The notes beneath the pieces are model-generated. The model was not told the origin of the DNA, made no database searches, and was given only the letters and a program-made list of their open reading frames with translations. From the NCBI GenBank assembly GCA_964419255.1, contig CAYQOU010000014.1, positions 1-64,000 of the forward strand: a stretch of DNA of 64,000 nucleotides, given 5' to 3'. The DNA is from CAZPHU01 sp964419255. Lineage in GTDB: Bacteria; Fibrobacterota; Chitinivibrionia; Chitinivibrionales; CAYFVL01. Numbering within the stretch: position 1 is the first letter of the stretch; the number at the start of each line of letters is the position of its first letter. Of this stretch, positions 1 to 9,276 are shown in pieces. A program made the translations under genes and the position numbers.

Positions 1-207
1 CGGTGTTGGAGTTGAGTCGGTGTGAAGAGTAGAGGATTTTTTGACCGGACTAATTATTTTCCCTTTTCTGGGTGAACCGATTTTCATTGACTAATTTCAG
101 GCACAAAGTATGCGTTTTTTCCGTGGGGAGCGAAGAACAGTTATGGTATATACGGCCATGATCCCGTCTATTGTCTTTGAAGATGTATCTGTCAAACAGT
201 GATGCAA

Positions 208-227
208 AATGGGTTAACCTACCCATT
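208..227 (-). terminator. Possible weak terminator after the chromate transporter pair
   Basis: A 7-bp perfect inverted repeat (AATGGGT / ACCCATT) with a 6-nt loop lies about 75 nt past the stop codon of the leftward gene ending at 304. Read leftward it is followed by TTTTGC. A second 6-bp hairpin (AGCCAG / CTGGCT, 255-273) lies between. The rest of 1-303 shows no gene I can support. Confidence 0.3.
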
Positions 228-303
228 GTACTGGATACCTGGAGTGAGGTGTTCAGCCAGTGGAACCCTGGCTCCTTGAGATGTATGGGTTATTGTTTGT
301 CTG

Positions 304-864
304 TCAAAACACTATCATACCGACAATTGCTCCGCCGGTGATAAACAGAATGGGATGTATGTCAAATTTCAACACAAGGGGCAGCACCACCATAAAAAGC
401 AGTATCTCTTTCCAGGCAAAATACGCGGCAAACGAATCAGCCGTAAACTTTACGTCTGTGTTTATCAGAGTGACACGGGCGATGATAAATGCGGCTGCGG
501 CAATCAGCCCGATGACCACCGGCCTGATGCCGTACATGATACTCCTGACGAAAGGCTTTTCGTTAAAGGAAAGAAAAAAACGGGCGATCAGTATGATTAT
601 TATTATTGATGGACTAACAATACCGAGCGTTGCGACAACGGCGCCAAAGAAATGGGCCTGTTGAAAGCCTACAAAAGTCGCCATATTGATACCTATTGGG
701 CCGGGTGAGGACTGAGAGACTGCAATTATATCGGCGAAACCCGTTTCTGTAAGCCATCCGCGGCTGTACGCCTCGTTTTGAAGCAGCGGCAGCGAGGCCA
801 GCCCTCCTCCTATTGTAAACAGTCCAAGCTTGAAAAATATGAGATACAAGGTAAAAAGGTTCAC
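304..864 (-). CDS. Chromate transporter half-protein (CHR domain), second of pair
   Basis: This is a membrane protein of the chromate ion transporter (CHR) family in its short, one-domain form (about 186 residues). The family exports chromate or related oxyanions across the inner membrane; the real substrate here is unknown. The N-terminal motif FKLGLFTIGGG and the following LASLPLLQNEA and SPGPIGINMATFVGF segments are family hallmarks. I place the start at a GTG (862-864), 2 nt past the stop of the upstream half-gene, with AGGAAAGGG as ribosome-binding site inside the end of that gene. A longer reading frame extends upstream but would overlap the partner heavily. Short CHR proteins usually act as a pair of tandem genes that insert with opposite topology, which fits the neighbour at 867-1418. 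Confidence 0.88.
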   Translation of the reverse strand: MNLFTLYLIFFKLGLFTIGGGLASLPLLQNEAYSRGWLTETGFADIIAVSQSSPGPIGINMATFVGFQQAHFFGAVVATLGIVSPSIIIIILIARFFLSFNEKPFVRSIMYGIRPVVIGLIAAAAFIIARVTLINTDVKFTADSFAAYFAWKEILLFMVVLPLVLKFDIHPILFITGGAIVGMIVF

Positions 865-866
865 GG

Positions 867-1418
867 CTAAGACCCTTTCCTTGAGAATCCGTTCATGAGT
901 AAACCAGCACATGTGCCACCGATGATAATGAAAACAGGTGAGATGTTGAAAAGAGCGGAGCACACAAATCCGGTGGCAGCAATCATGACGGTAGCGGGAG
1001 AGGTTATTGCCTTTTTACCCAAACGTTTGACCGCGGCCAAAATCAGCGCGATTACAACGACTCGTATGCCGGTAAAGGCTCCGGAGAAAACGGGATAGTC
1101 GGAGGTTTTCGTTAACAGGGCGGCAACGAAGCTTATCAGCATCAGAGACGGCAGAATCATACCGAGGGTCGCGACAATAGCCCCCCATATTCCCTTCTGT
1201 TTGTATCCGATAAATGTCGCTGTGTTGACAGCGATTATTCCCGGTGTAGACTGCCCGATAGCAAAATAGTCGAGCAGCTCCTTTTCGGTTGCCCACCCGT
1301 GTTTATCCACGATCTCTTTTTGAAGAAGCGGCAGCATCGCGTAACCGCCCCCGAAGGTAAATGCACCGATTTTGAAAAATGTCGTAATAATGCTAAGATA
1401 AACGTTCATTTTTGCCAT
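867..1418 (-). CDS. Chromate transporter half-protein (CHR domain), first of pair
   Basis: Short CHR-family membrane protein of 183 residues, homologous to the next gene downstream. Family motifs FFKIGAFTFGGGYAMLPLL near residues 14-33 and GQSTPGIIAVNTATFIGYK near residues 54-73 are clear, and the rest is alternating hydrophobic segments. It is separated from its partner by 2 nt, so the two are almost certainly co-translated and form a heteromeric carrier. The start at ATG 1418 is preceded only by a weak purine stretch; a second ATG three codons on is an alternative. A 70-codon reading frame (1406-1618) overlaps its start. Confidence 0.9.
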   Translation of the reverse strand: MAKMNVYLSIITTFFKIGAFTFGGGYAMLPLLQKEIVDKHGWATEKELLDYFAIGQSTPGIIAVNTATFIGYKQKGIWGAIVATLGMILPSLMLISFVAALLTKTSDYPVFSGAFTGIRVVVIALILAAVKRLGKKAITSPATVMIAATGFVCSALFNISPVFIIIGGTCAGLLMNGFSRKGS

Positions 1419-1618
1419 ACTTTTTTCATACTGTACGCATCTTTTCTTTGATCTGTTTGATAGCTGCCCGACAGACTGTACTCTTTTTTCAGGTCATGTA
1501 CCATGGGGTAGAGCTCATCCTTGAATGTATTACCTGCCCAACCCCGCTTGTACAGTTCTCCGGGTGCATCGAATCTGTCGGGAAAATGCTGCAGTACAGC
1601 CTTCAAAAAAAAATGCAA
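1406..1618 (-). CDS. Small open reading frame overlapping chromate transporter start
   Basis: A reading frame of 70 codons ends 13 nt inside the first chromate transporter gene. The residue composition looks protein-like (charged and aromatic, for example YKRGWAGNTFKDELYPMVHD), but I do not recognise a family. The only starts are TTG codons next to a run of nine T residues, so it may be the tail of a longer gene broken by slippage in that run. It could also be a leader peptide translationally coupled to the transporter. Low confidence that it is expressed. Confidence 0.2.
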   Translation of the reverse strand: MHFFLKAVLQHFPDRFDAPGELYKRGWAGNTFKDELYPMVHDLKKEYSLSGSYQTDQRKDAYSMKKVWQK

Positions 1619-2116
1619 TACGAAAAAAATGCATTACGCCTCTTTCCCCACCGATATTGGTTCCAAGTTAAAATATAATGTACCTGGGCATCCCTGAGGT
1701 GGTGGCATAGTGCGGTGAAATTTTGACGGCCATAGGTGATATGGGAACTATCGCATCGTATGAAGCCCCCCGGAAGAATTCGTTTTGCGGTAAAATATGG
1801 AGCATCACCTGGATGATTTCACCGCACCACCCGGTTCAAAAGATCCCATCATATGCAATTCATCATTTCAGTTTGTGCAGGCCGTCTTTGCAAGCTATCT
1901 CTTTTGCGGTGCAGGACGAAGCGCCTTTCAATGAAATCATGCATCTTTCAAAACCGACTGCAGACTTTTTCCTACTATTGTATACTTGTATATTTTCGGG
2001 GCGGACCACCGTTACGCCGAAATCGTTAATTATGCTACAAATGTTGCCTGTATTCATATGACTCGTATGCAATCTGCTCCGCATCACCTTCTAGTAACGA
2101 TAAGGATTTTGTTGTA
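1619..2116. other. Intergenic region, no supported gene
   Basis: About 500 bases between the leftward transporter pair and a rightward lipoprotein gene. Reading frames here on both strands resemble no family I know. The only structure I see is the imperfect long inverted repeat at 1710-1827. Confidence 0.5.
1710..1827. repeat. Imperfect long inverted repeat (118 bp)
   Basis: The ends GTGCGGTGAAAT (1710-1721) and ATTTCACCGCAC (1816-1827) are exact 12-bp reverse complements. A second pairing, AGGTGAT (near 1734) with ATCACCT (near 1803), lies just inside in the right order, so the whole segment could fold as one interrupted hairpin. It may be a miniature mobile-element remnant or a structured RNA. 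No target-site duplication is evident. Confidence 0.4.
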
Positions 2117-2617
2117 ATGATTAGGAACAGTTTATCTAAGCGGCCCTCAATCAGCGTTCTTTCTGCGACATTGGTGTGTTTTCTTTTGAGCTGTACGCTG
2201 TCCACCAACCCATTACAGCCGGAAGACGACTCTTTGCAGCCGCTAACGGACAGATCTTTAGTCACCGGAATCTGGGCCACCTACTATCAGAGAAACCAGG
2301 ATATGGAAACCCGGCATGATGATAATACACGGAAATACATAGAAATTACTGCCGACTCCCTGTTTGTGTACCAACCGGAATCTGGCGGGTGTTACAGCTT
2401 GCTGCGGACCGATTTTACACACGAGAGCAGGTTTGAGTTTAACACATGGGTTATACAGGAAAACGATGAGTTTTACGTGATCATGTGGGGAGAGACATTC
2501 GTTTCTGAATCATATGATACCCTGAGGAATTCTTATCAGGATTCCTTCCTGGGCGATACTACCTACATATATTACGAAAAGATGCCGGATGATTTTCTGA
2601 TAGCCGTTTGTGATTAA
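2117..2617 (+). CDS. Predicted lipoprotein, unknown function
   Basis: A 166-residue protein with a basic N-terminus, a hydrophobic stretch and a lipobox-like LLSC near residues 23-26, so probably a lipid-anchored envelope protein. The mature part is acidic and aromatic with beta-type alternation (for example KYIEITADSLFVYQ, EFYVIMWGETFV), resembling small lipocalin-like or DUF lipoproteins, but I cannot assign a family. The start ATG has AAGGA about 10 nt upstream. It stands alone between the transporter region and the propeller pseudogene. Confidence 0.7.
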   Translation: MIRNSLSKRPSISVLSATLVCFLLSCTLSTNPLQPEDDSLQPLTDRSLVTGIWATYYQRNQDMETRHDDNTRKYIEITADSLFVYQPESGGCYSLLRTDFTHESRFEFNTWVIQENDEFYVIMWGETFVSESYDTLRNSYQDSFLGDTTYIYYEKMPDDFLIAVCD

Positions 2618-2836
2618 CTCCTCTATTGCTTACCGCCGCTTTTCACGACGGAATTTTTGTCAGGATGTATCTTTTGATAGTTTATCCTACAAAAATTGTT
2701 ACTTCGAAATAGAGCCGCCCCCACATAACTATCAGTGCGCATATTTTTCTTTTTCGGTGAATCAAAAAGCCGGTTTATATTAGTTTTTATCAGCATGTTC
2801 TTTATGCAAAAAAAGCATTCCAATTGAGGTACTCTT

Positions 2837-3920
2837 ATGACGGTCAGACGCAAAACTCGTTACATTGTTCGCTGTAATCACTTCTCTGTGCATCTTTTCC
2901 GTGGAATCAGCCTCAGCCCAATGGGGATGTTTCCATGGAGCCGATCGCACCAATAAATCCGCCCAGACCGGGCTTCTCAAATCCTGGCCCGAGAAGGGGC
3001 CGACTCTCGCATGGAGCATATCGGGACTGGGGGAAGGGTACAGCTCTGTATCGTTCTCAAATGGCCTTTTCTATACTGCGGGCAACAAGGATAAGCAGAC
3101 ATACGTGTATGCCTACGATCTGAGCGGGAAGCTGGTCTGGGAAAAGAAGGTGGGTAAGGCATGGGAGACCAGACGATCATGGGCACGCGCCTATTCGGGA
3201 TCCCGCAGCACCCCCACCATCGATGGCGGGAATCTCTATTTTCTGAATGATGCAGGTCATCTTTCGGCTCTGAATGCAAAATCAGGCGAACTGATCTGGG
3301 CGATGGATCTGAAGAAAAAGTTTGGTGCCGAGCTGCCCGAGTATGGATATGCCGAATCCGTTCTGATCGAGGGTAATCGGCTGTTCTGCAGCGCCGCGGG
3401 GCATAAGGGTTTGTGATCTGTCTGAATAAAAAAACTGGTGCGGTTATCTGGTTGAATAACGATATCAAAGGAAATGTCGGATTCAGTTCACATATACTGG
3501 CACAATCCGGTGGATACCGTCAACTGATCGGACTAAGCTCCGAGCAGCTGTATTGATTAGAAGTCCGGTACCCTGCTGTGGAGTGTTCCCTTCAAAAACA
3601 GCCGCGACAACAACTGCACCGACCCGATATTCCATAATGATTATGTATTTGTCTCCACCGGCTATGGAAGGGGTTCGATGCTGGTGAAGCTGAGCACATC
3701 GGGTAAAAAAGTTTCGGCTGAGACCATCTACTCCACCGAACTGATGGATAACCACCATGGCGGAGTTATTCTTCACGAAGGGCACGTATATGGATCGGGC
3801 TCGTATGCATCGGGGTGGTTCTGTCTGGATCTGATGAGCGGAAAGCAGAAGTGGAATTCGCGAGGAAAAGGGTCACTTACCTATGCCGACGGGATGTTGT
3901 ACTGCCTGGATGCTTTTAGA
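2837..3920 (+). pseudogene. Decayed PQQ-type beta-propeller protein
   Basis: This was a secreted protein of the PQQ-binding-like (BamB-like) beta-propeller family. The apparent original start is ATG 2837 with GAGG upstream. A frame change near 2861 is then needed to continue into a signal peptide ending near SVESASA. Typical propeller repeats follow: GLFYTAGN, YAYDLSGKLVWEKKVG, LSALNAKSGELIWAMDL. The frame breaks again near 3412 (after AAGHKGL; the next frame continues VICLNKKTGAVIW). Near 3554-3562 there is an indel plus a stop before KSGTLLWSVPF. The last propeller segment (LTYADGMLYCLD) runs straight into permease sequence. At least three independent lesions mark it as non-functional. Confidence 0.8.
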
Positions 3921-4811
3921 ATGAAAGACGGAGATGATGCCAGCTGTACCAATCTCAATCGAGTCAGTACACCCAGCCTGGTCGCTACCAATCCGAAATT
4001 ATTGGATAGTCTGGACTGTTTTTCATTTGCATCCGTCGCATCTTCGAAACACAAAGAGCACCCATGGTTATCTCTGGAGTCATCCGCTGATGAAAACACA
4101 TTCTATGGTATAGCAGACCAAAACTCTATTGAGTGGATATTGGGAAAATCTACAGGTGATACTCTTGCCAATATCAGCGAAAATGGTGAGCCTCTCAATA
4201 TAATCCTTGCTGCCGGTCTGGAGAATTCGGTTTTACATGGGAATGTAATTATCAGCGAGAAAAATTTTATTCGCCATTTCCCCTCGATCAGCGGATACCG
4301 TCTCTTTCTGGCAGCCGCCCCGCAGGGAAAAGAGATGGAAATCGGGAAGGCACTAAATACCATATCCATGAATGAGGGTGGCTACTTTGTTCCCACGACA
4401 AAACGATTGCAAGCCGTAAATAGCGTCACGAATACGTATCTATCCATTTTCAGCCTGCTTGGACTTTTTGGGCTTTTGTCAGGCTGTCTGGGTTTGGCTA
4501 TCGTTTTTGTACGGACCTTGCATGAAAGGCGCTTCGAGTTAGCCACGCTTGAGGCTCAGGGGTTCTCCCGCATGTATGTCCAAAAAATTCTTTACATCGA
4601 ATACGCCATTTTGTGTCTTGCCGGAATTTTTTCCGGGATCATACCAGCTATGTTAATCTCGGGAACATCACTGGGCATCGGTTCGTGTGTTCACATCGCG
4701 GTTCTTTTGATAATAGTGCTGACAGCGGGTTTATGCTCCGTTTACCTGGGGATGCGGATCTCGCTTCGGTCTTCTCTGCTTTACATACTTCGGGAGAAAA
4801 ATGATGAATGA
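3921..4811 (+). pseudogene. C-terminal remnant of an FtsX-type ABC permease, fused in frame to the propeller remnant
   Basis: From RMKDGDDASC onward the reading frame is the C-terminal half of a MacB/FtsX-like permease: a periplasmic segment, then a three-helix FtsX domain (TNTYLSIFSLLGLFGLLSG, followed by VRTLHERRFELATLEAQGFS). The N-terminal first transmembrane segment and most of the periplasmic domain are missing. The open frame continues unbroken from the preceding propeller remnant (a frame from about 3678), so a chimera of 377 codons could still be made from an internal ATG, but it would lack a proper start. Immediately downstream ATGATGAATGAG begins a frame that stops after about ten codons. 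I read the whole locus as a deletion or rearrangement scar of an ABC permease and propeller cluster. Confidence 0.75.
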
Positions 4812-4923
4812 GTTGACATCTTTGTTTCTGTAGCCTCAAGTCCGTACAAAAGGAGGAAATCACTGAACCAGGGTCAATGGATTAAGGAAGAAAAACAAAG
4901 GCAAATCGTAATACCCTTAGAGC

Positions 4924-6003
4924 TTAATCCTTTACGATAAAAACTCCATCACCACTGGCGCAATTAAAAGCCCGTGGTCTGATCACTCCCGGTAAGGCAT
5001 CGTATACAACCGCCCAGATTCTGAAAGCCATGTCATGGTCGGTAATGGGAGGTAAAAATTTGACCAGATCATCTCCGCTGTTATCTACCTTTATCGCCGA
5101 ATCCGGATCGGCAAAGGTCGTATTATCCATCTGATAGAAAAAGGTATATACAAGCCATTCATCTGCAGTCTCTTTTGGAGAAGAACGTCTCATCCCCTTC
5201 GAGTCAAATGTCCCGGCTGCAAGATAAAACAGGGAATCATCGGTGATTGAAACCTCACAAAAAAGGCTCTGCGGTTGATTTGCGTTATATAGATAATGAA
5301 ATGTATGGCCCGCTCTCTCAAAAGAGTTGATGGACTTTGTAGTTGAATCTTGCAAATCCGTCATATAAATGCCGATCCATTCGATCGGTGGGTTTTCATT
5401 TGCTTTCATTATGGGTATCTTTCTGTTATACCTCACTAAGAAATTACTCCAGACCTCCAGAGTTTTTCCCGATTTTGATTCGGCATGCATACTGATCATC
5501 GACCATTTATACAACGCCGATACTCGAGAAATGATCGATTCCAGGGAATCGGTTTGAGCAGATGTTAAGCGGTTGTAATCGCCATCAAGGGAATCCTCTA
5601 CATACATGCATAGGGATTTTGCATGATTGTAAGCATCGCTCCCATCCGCCAGAATAGTATCCGGTATAACAAATTCGACAGAGTATGAATCCGGCAAGTG
5701 TGATTGTGTGGATATTGTCTGGAGCGGCATTCTGTCTATAAGAGTTTCGGCATTTGTCACATGATCGTAGGAAATTTGCATGTCTCTGATTCTCATTACA
5801 GGATCTCCGGCAAAATGTATTGTCATGCCCACAGTATCTCCCGGAGATACGTCAGGTGAAGGGGTGTAAACGGTGCTGATAACCCTAATTTTATCTTCTG
5901 TAATCTGCTCAAAGACCGGCTCATATATTCTGCTGCATTGACTGAACACAAGAAGCCCACACATTATAAAACCAGCGCCGGCAAAACGTTTTAAAATTCG
6001 CAT
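4924..6003 (-). CDS. Lipoprotein partner of the TonB-dependent receptor
   Basis: A 359-residue protein with a lipobox-type signal peptide (LLVFSQC near residues 17-23), probably anchored in the outer membrane. It carries an early Ig-like beta region (VISTVYTPSPDVSPGDTVGM) and a long mixed region with no catalytic motif I recognise. Its ATG lies 13 nt inside the end of the receptor gene upstream, so the two are translationally coupled. The pairing recalls receptor-lipoprotein pairs such as SusCD in Bacteroidota, but there is no visible SusD-type TPR signature. Function unknown; an accessory ligand-binding role is only an inference from position. Confidence 0.75.
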   Translation of the reverse strand: MRILKRFAGAGFIMCGLLVFSQCSRIYEPVFEQITEDKIRVISTVYTPSPDVSPGDTVGMTIHFAGDPVMRIRDMQISYDHVTNAETLIDRMPLQTISTQSHLPDSYSVEFVIPDTILADGSDAYNHAKSLCMYVEDSLDGDYNRLTSAQTDSLESIISRVSALYKWSMISMHAESKSGKTLEVWSNFLVRYNRKIPIMKANENPPIEWIGIYMTDLQDSTTKSINSFERAGHTFHYLYNANQPQSLFCEVSITDDSLFYLAAGTFDSKGMRRSSPKETADEWLVYTFFYQMDNTTFADPDSAIKVDNSGDDLVKFLPPITDHDMAFRIWAVVYDALPGVIRPRAFNCASGDGVFIVKD

Positions 6004-8921
6004 GATAATCCTACCACTGGAACAGGAAAGACTGAAATGGGATTTCCTTTTGAATAATCATAATACCAGTCAGTCAGCTCTTTGGGATTATAAACAGGCT
6101 CTCCATCACTGCCTTCTACAAACTGCAAAAGGTGAAGTGCATTAGTCAATTCTGCTCGAAGAGTAAAGATCATATTTTTCATAATGAATCTTTTCGAAAA
6201 AAGGAGATCTATACCAAAGTGAGAATCCGTTCGTTGCGAATTTTTTTCTCCAAGAGTGGGAACATACCTCATTTCCGTCGCATTATAGCGCACAGCCAGA
6301 AGAGGGGTTTCCGGGAAACCGTCGGTATATTGAAATCGAGCCCCAAACTCCATGTTATTATTAAAAAGAACGGATGCATATATCTGTGCGTTGTGCATAT
6401 TGTCCCGTCGATGGAGAACCATTTTTTGTTCGGTAAAGTCATACACCTCTGAACGGCCGAGTGTATAGGTTAATCCGTACCAGAATCGCTCTCCTCGCTC
6501 TTTTTTGAGCGCCAGCTCAATTCCGCGTTGCTGCGCTTTACCATCGGCGAAGATGGATACTTCAGAATCAAGCACAAGATCTTTTTGGGTAGGCAGGCGG
6601 GGAATATCCCATTGATTTTTAACATAAGCCCCAATTGTAGCCGTATGCCTGTCGGTTAGACGCAAATCATAGCCAAAAGTAAACTGATTGCCGCGAGTTA
6701 CCGGAAGCTCTGGGTTTCCCCTCTGAGGATCAATAAGGGAGGTCCGATTCGACATATCCCTCCCGATGCTCAGATCGGACATGTCTTCAATTCTAGGTGC
6801 CTGGTTATGTGCTCCCAGACTTAAACGAGCAGTATGATTTTTCCAGGGCGAAACCATCGCTGATACGTGAGCCGCAGCGGCAACCGAAAAATCTGTTTTA
6901 ATCTGTTTTGACATGTCCCAGAATTCCGGCAACAGCCCACCATCAAATGAAAGACTTGGATAATAATCGTACCGAACTCCCACGCCGATCGTGAAATCTT
7001 TCCATGGATACCATTGAGCGTTCAAATAGCTTCCATATGGCCCCAAATCAACATTTACAGTGTCATTCCATACTGTATCTGTAAGAGCAGCCACAAAAAG
7101 TTCATTATCTTTGTGCGTAGCCTCTATTCCCCAATCAAGAACAATTTCAGATGTCGGCTGCATTGACAGCTCATTTCTTATAAAATTGTATACCGTCTCA
7201 TTTCTGAGTTTTGAATATCCCCGATCAGAGCAGCTTGTGTGCGAAAAGCCGATCCCATACTGTGCTCTGTTTTTGATAATTTCATTAATTTCAGCTTTCC
7301 ATATGAGATTACCGCTTACTAACCCCTTGCCAAATTTAAACGACTCCATTTCCGGGTCTTTTTTGGCGCTCCCCAGGTTTCTGCCGCCCCTAATGGTTAG
7401 TTTCATTGTGTCTTTTGCTAAAATAAAGAAGCCCGATACAGAATGCCCGGCAGAGGGTGCCACATCCATTTTTACAAAAGCATCATGATAAGACGGCATG
7501 ACATCGTATGGCAAAGGCTCCTCTGTAAACCTGCTATAAACTGCCTTAAACACCTTATCATAGTATGATTTAGTTCCAGAGGCCATAAAGGACAGTTTTG
7601 GATTCGGTTTAGATTCCAGGAAAAAGGAGGCTTCAGTTTCGCTAATATCAACAATTCCGTGCATTCGTTCATCGCTGGCGCTTCGTGTATTTAGTTGAAT
7701 GACACTTCCGACCGCATCACCGTATTTTACACCCAGGCCATTGGGAAAGTAATCCAGTGCTTCTATCATATCCGCATGGCAGAATGAGCGGGGATGTGTC
7801 AGGGGCAGATGAAAAAGATATGGAAGCTCGAAACCATCAATAAACACACGGGTATTCTGCTCACCCGTGCCACGGATAATTAATTCGCTGGAGGAAAGAC
7901 TTGCTCTGGTAATTCCAGGAAGAGTACGAAGAGCCCGCAGAACATCCTTACCCGCTCCGGGGACATGTGCAATCTCAGCTGCAGAAAGAGAATATCCTTT
8001 TGCCAAATCCGGTTCATCACGCCCGTAAACCACTATTTCGTATGGGTTGTACCGTTTCCTCTCAAGCCGAATGTCCAATTCATCCTCTCCGTTTTCCTCC
8101 GGCAGAAACTCCTCTTCTTCATATATGTGGTATCCCGGGCATACAACCAATACACTGCACAAAGCAATCGGGACATATTTAAAGGAAAATCGCCCCACGG
8201 AATCAGTTTTCCCGATAAGCTTTCCTTCTTCATAGGTGTATCCGTCAAGTGCCCCGATTATTTTCAGAACTTTACTCATTGTGTTTTCTTGGTAAGCACC
8301 GGTGGTGGTATCCGGGTTTTGGGTTCCATTCGTTTTAAGGTCACCATCATCGTGTTCTTCATTTGGCCAGATAGCCACGTACGCCTCTGGAACCGGATCC
8401 CGCGTACCCATCTCACGGATTTGGCCATCTAAATGCGAAAGCTTTATTGTCGAATCTATATACATGGAGGGATCAAAAAAATACTCCCACTCCATTGAAA
8501 CACTCACCGGCTCGCCATCTATAAGTATCGGCTCGAATGTTAGATCATACGCCGCCCGCGCCGCGTTTTGATCCAGTATTGAGTCGCACCCCTGTTCTAT
8601 CTTGACTCGATCAACGCTACCATTTTCATCTATAGTAATGGTCAGCAAAACAGTCCCCCCGATACCATTGAGGATACATTCGGGTGGGTAAACAGCCCGG
8701 GAAGCGCTGATCAGCTGTGGAGAAACAAAAAGGGATTCAGCAGAAGATTCTTCATTTTTTAATGCACGGGAGGCAGAATCTGTCGATGTAGACGCTGAGG
8801 AGGCATTGGTATCCTGGATGGTTTTAATCTGAGTTGAGTTTTCATTCTGAGCCCCCGCCATATGTATAACGCTCGAAAACCCTATTGCTAAACCGACAAA
8901 GCACTGTAAACGTATGTTCAT
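5991..8921 (-). CDS. TonB-dependent receptor with a built-in TonB C-terminal-like domain
   Basis: Outer-membrane active transporter of 976 residues. I place the start at ATG 8921 (MNIRLQCF), which gives a clean signal peptide; the open frame runs 41 codons further upstream without one. Order of parts: signal peptide 1-24; a Ser/Thr-rich linker; a TonB C-terminal-type domain about 68-155 (VYPPECILNGIGGTVLLT, then TFEPILIDGEPV); a carboxypeptidase-regulatory-like region about 165-290; a plug domain about 310-430 (VLRALRTLPGITR, ELIIRGTGEQNTRVFIDGF); then a long beta-barrel ending in phenylalanine. The substrate cannot be read from sequence. The TonB-type domain inside the receptor is unusual and may bind peptidoglycan or the energising complex. 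It shares an operon with the lipoprotein downstream. Confidence 0.9.
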   Translation of the reverse strand: MNIRLQCFVGLAIGFSSVIHMAGAQNENSTQIKTIQDTNASSASTSTDSASRALKNEESSAESLFVSPQLISASRAVYPPECILNGIGGTVLLTITIDENGSVDRVKIEQGCDSILDQNAARAAYDLTFEPILIDGEPVSVSMEWEYFFDPSMYIDSTIKLSHLDGQIREMGTRDPVPEAYVAIWPNEEHDDGDLKTNGTQNPDTTTGAYQENTMSKVLKIIGALDGYTYEEGKLIGKTDSVGRFSFKYVPIALCSVLVVCPGYHIYEEEEFLPEENGEDELDIRLERKRYNPYEIVVYGRDEPDLAKGYSLSAAEIAHVPGAGKDVLRALRTLPGITRASLSSSELIIRGTGEQNTRVFIDGFELPYLFHLPLTHPRSFCHADMIEALDYFPNGLGVKYGDAVGSVIQLNTRSASDERMHGIVDISETEASFFLESKPNPKLSFMASGTKSYYDKVFKAVYSRFTEEPLPYDVMPSYHDAFVKMDVAPSAGHSVSGFFILAKDTMKLTIRGGRNLGSAKKDPEMESFKFGKGLVSGNLIWKAEINEIIKNRAQYGIGFSHTSCSDRGYSKLRNETVYNFIRNELSMQPTSEIVLDWGIEATHKDNELFVAALTDTVWNDTVNVDLGPYGSYLNAQWYPWKDFTIGVGVRYDYYPSLSFDGGLLPEFWDMSKQIKTDFSVAAAAHVSAMVSPWKNHTARLSLGAHNQAPRIEDMSDLSIGRDMSNRTSLIDPQRGNPELPVTRGNQFTFGYDLRLTDRHTATIGAYVKNQWDIPRLPTQKDLVLDSEVSIFADGKAQQRGIELALKKERGERFWYGLTYTLGRSEVYDFTEQKMVLHRRDNMHNAQIYASVLFNNNMEFGARFQYTDGFPETPLLAVRYNATEMRYVPTLGEKNSQRTDSHFGIDLLFSKRFIMKNMIFTLRAELTNALHLLQFVEGSDGEPVYNPKELTDWYYDYSKGNPISVFPVPVVGLSCEF

Positions 8922-9236
8922 GCGCTCACGACCGTTTTGTGAATATATGGAATGTAAAGTTGGAGGGTATACGCTCATGTTAAAATGTATATTGCTTTTG
9001 CGCACAATAAAAATGGGCTGGATAACAAAAAAAACCGATGGCAATCACGATAGCGATTGGATTTGGATAACAAGAACAATGCGGGGAAAGGGGAAAATAT
9101 ATAGGTCTACCCAGGTCTCCGTACTCGAAACTCCATGATAACTTATGTGTGGGATATAGAATTTGGCCTGTTGCGGCAGAGTAGGCTTTGATTCTCGCGA
9201 CTTTAGCTTCTTAATATTATTACTGAAGTTAGAAGT

Positions 9237-9262
9237 GGTGGGGTAAACAGCTTTACCCCACC
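9237..9262 (-). terminator. Strong hairpin between nrdJ and the TonB receptor
   Basis: A perfect 11-bp stem (GGTGGGGTAAA / TTTACCCCACC) with a CAGC loop lies 15 nt past the nrdJ stop codon. Read leftward the hairpin is followed by ACTTCTAACTTC, not a clean U run, so its strength as an intrinsic terminator is uncertain. It very likely separates nrdJ from the receptor gene. Confidence 0.6.
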
Positions 9263-9276
9263 GAAAAAGTATATCC

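Noticed and set aside
1723..2061. 112-codon rightward frame in the gap before the lipoprotein gene
   Set aside because: No ribosome-binding site, no family-like pattern, and it overlaps the inverted repeat.
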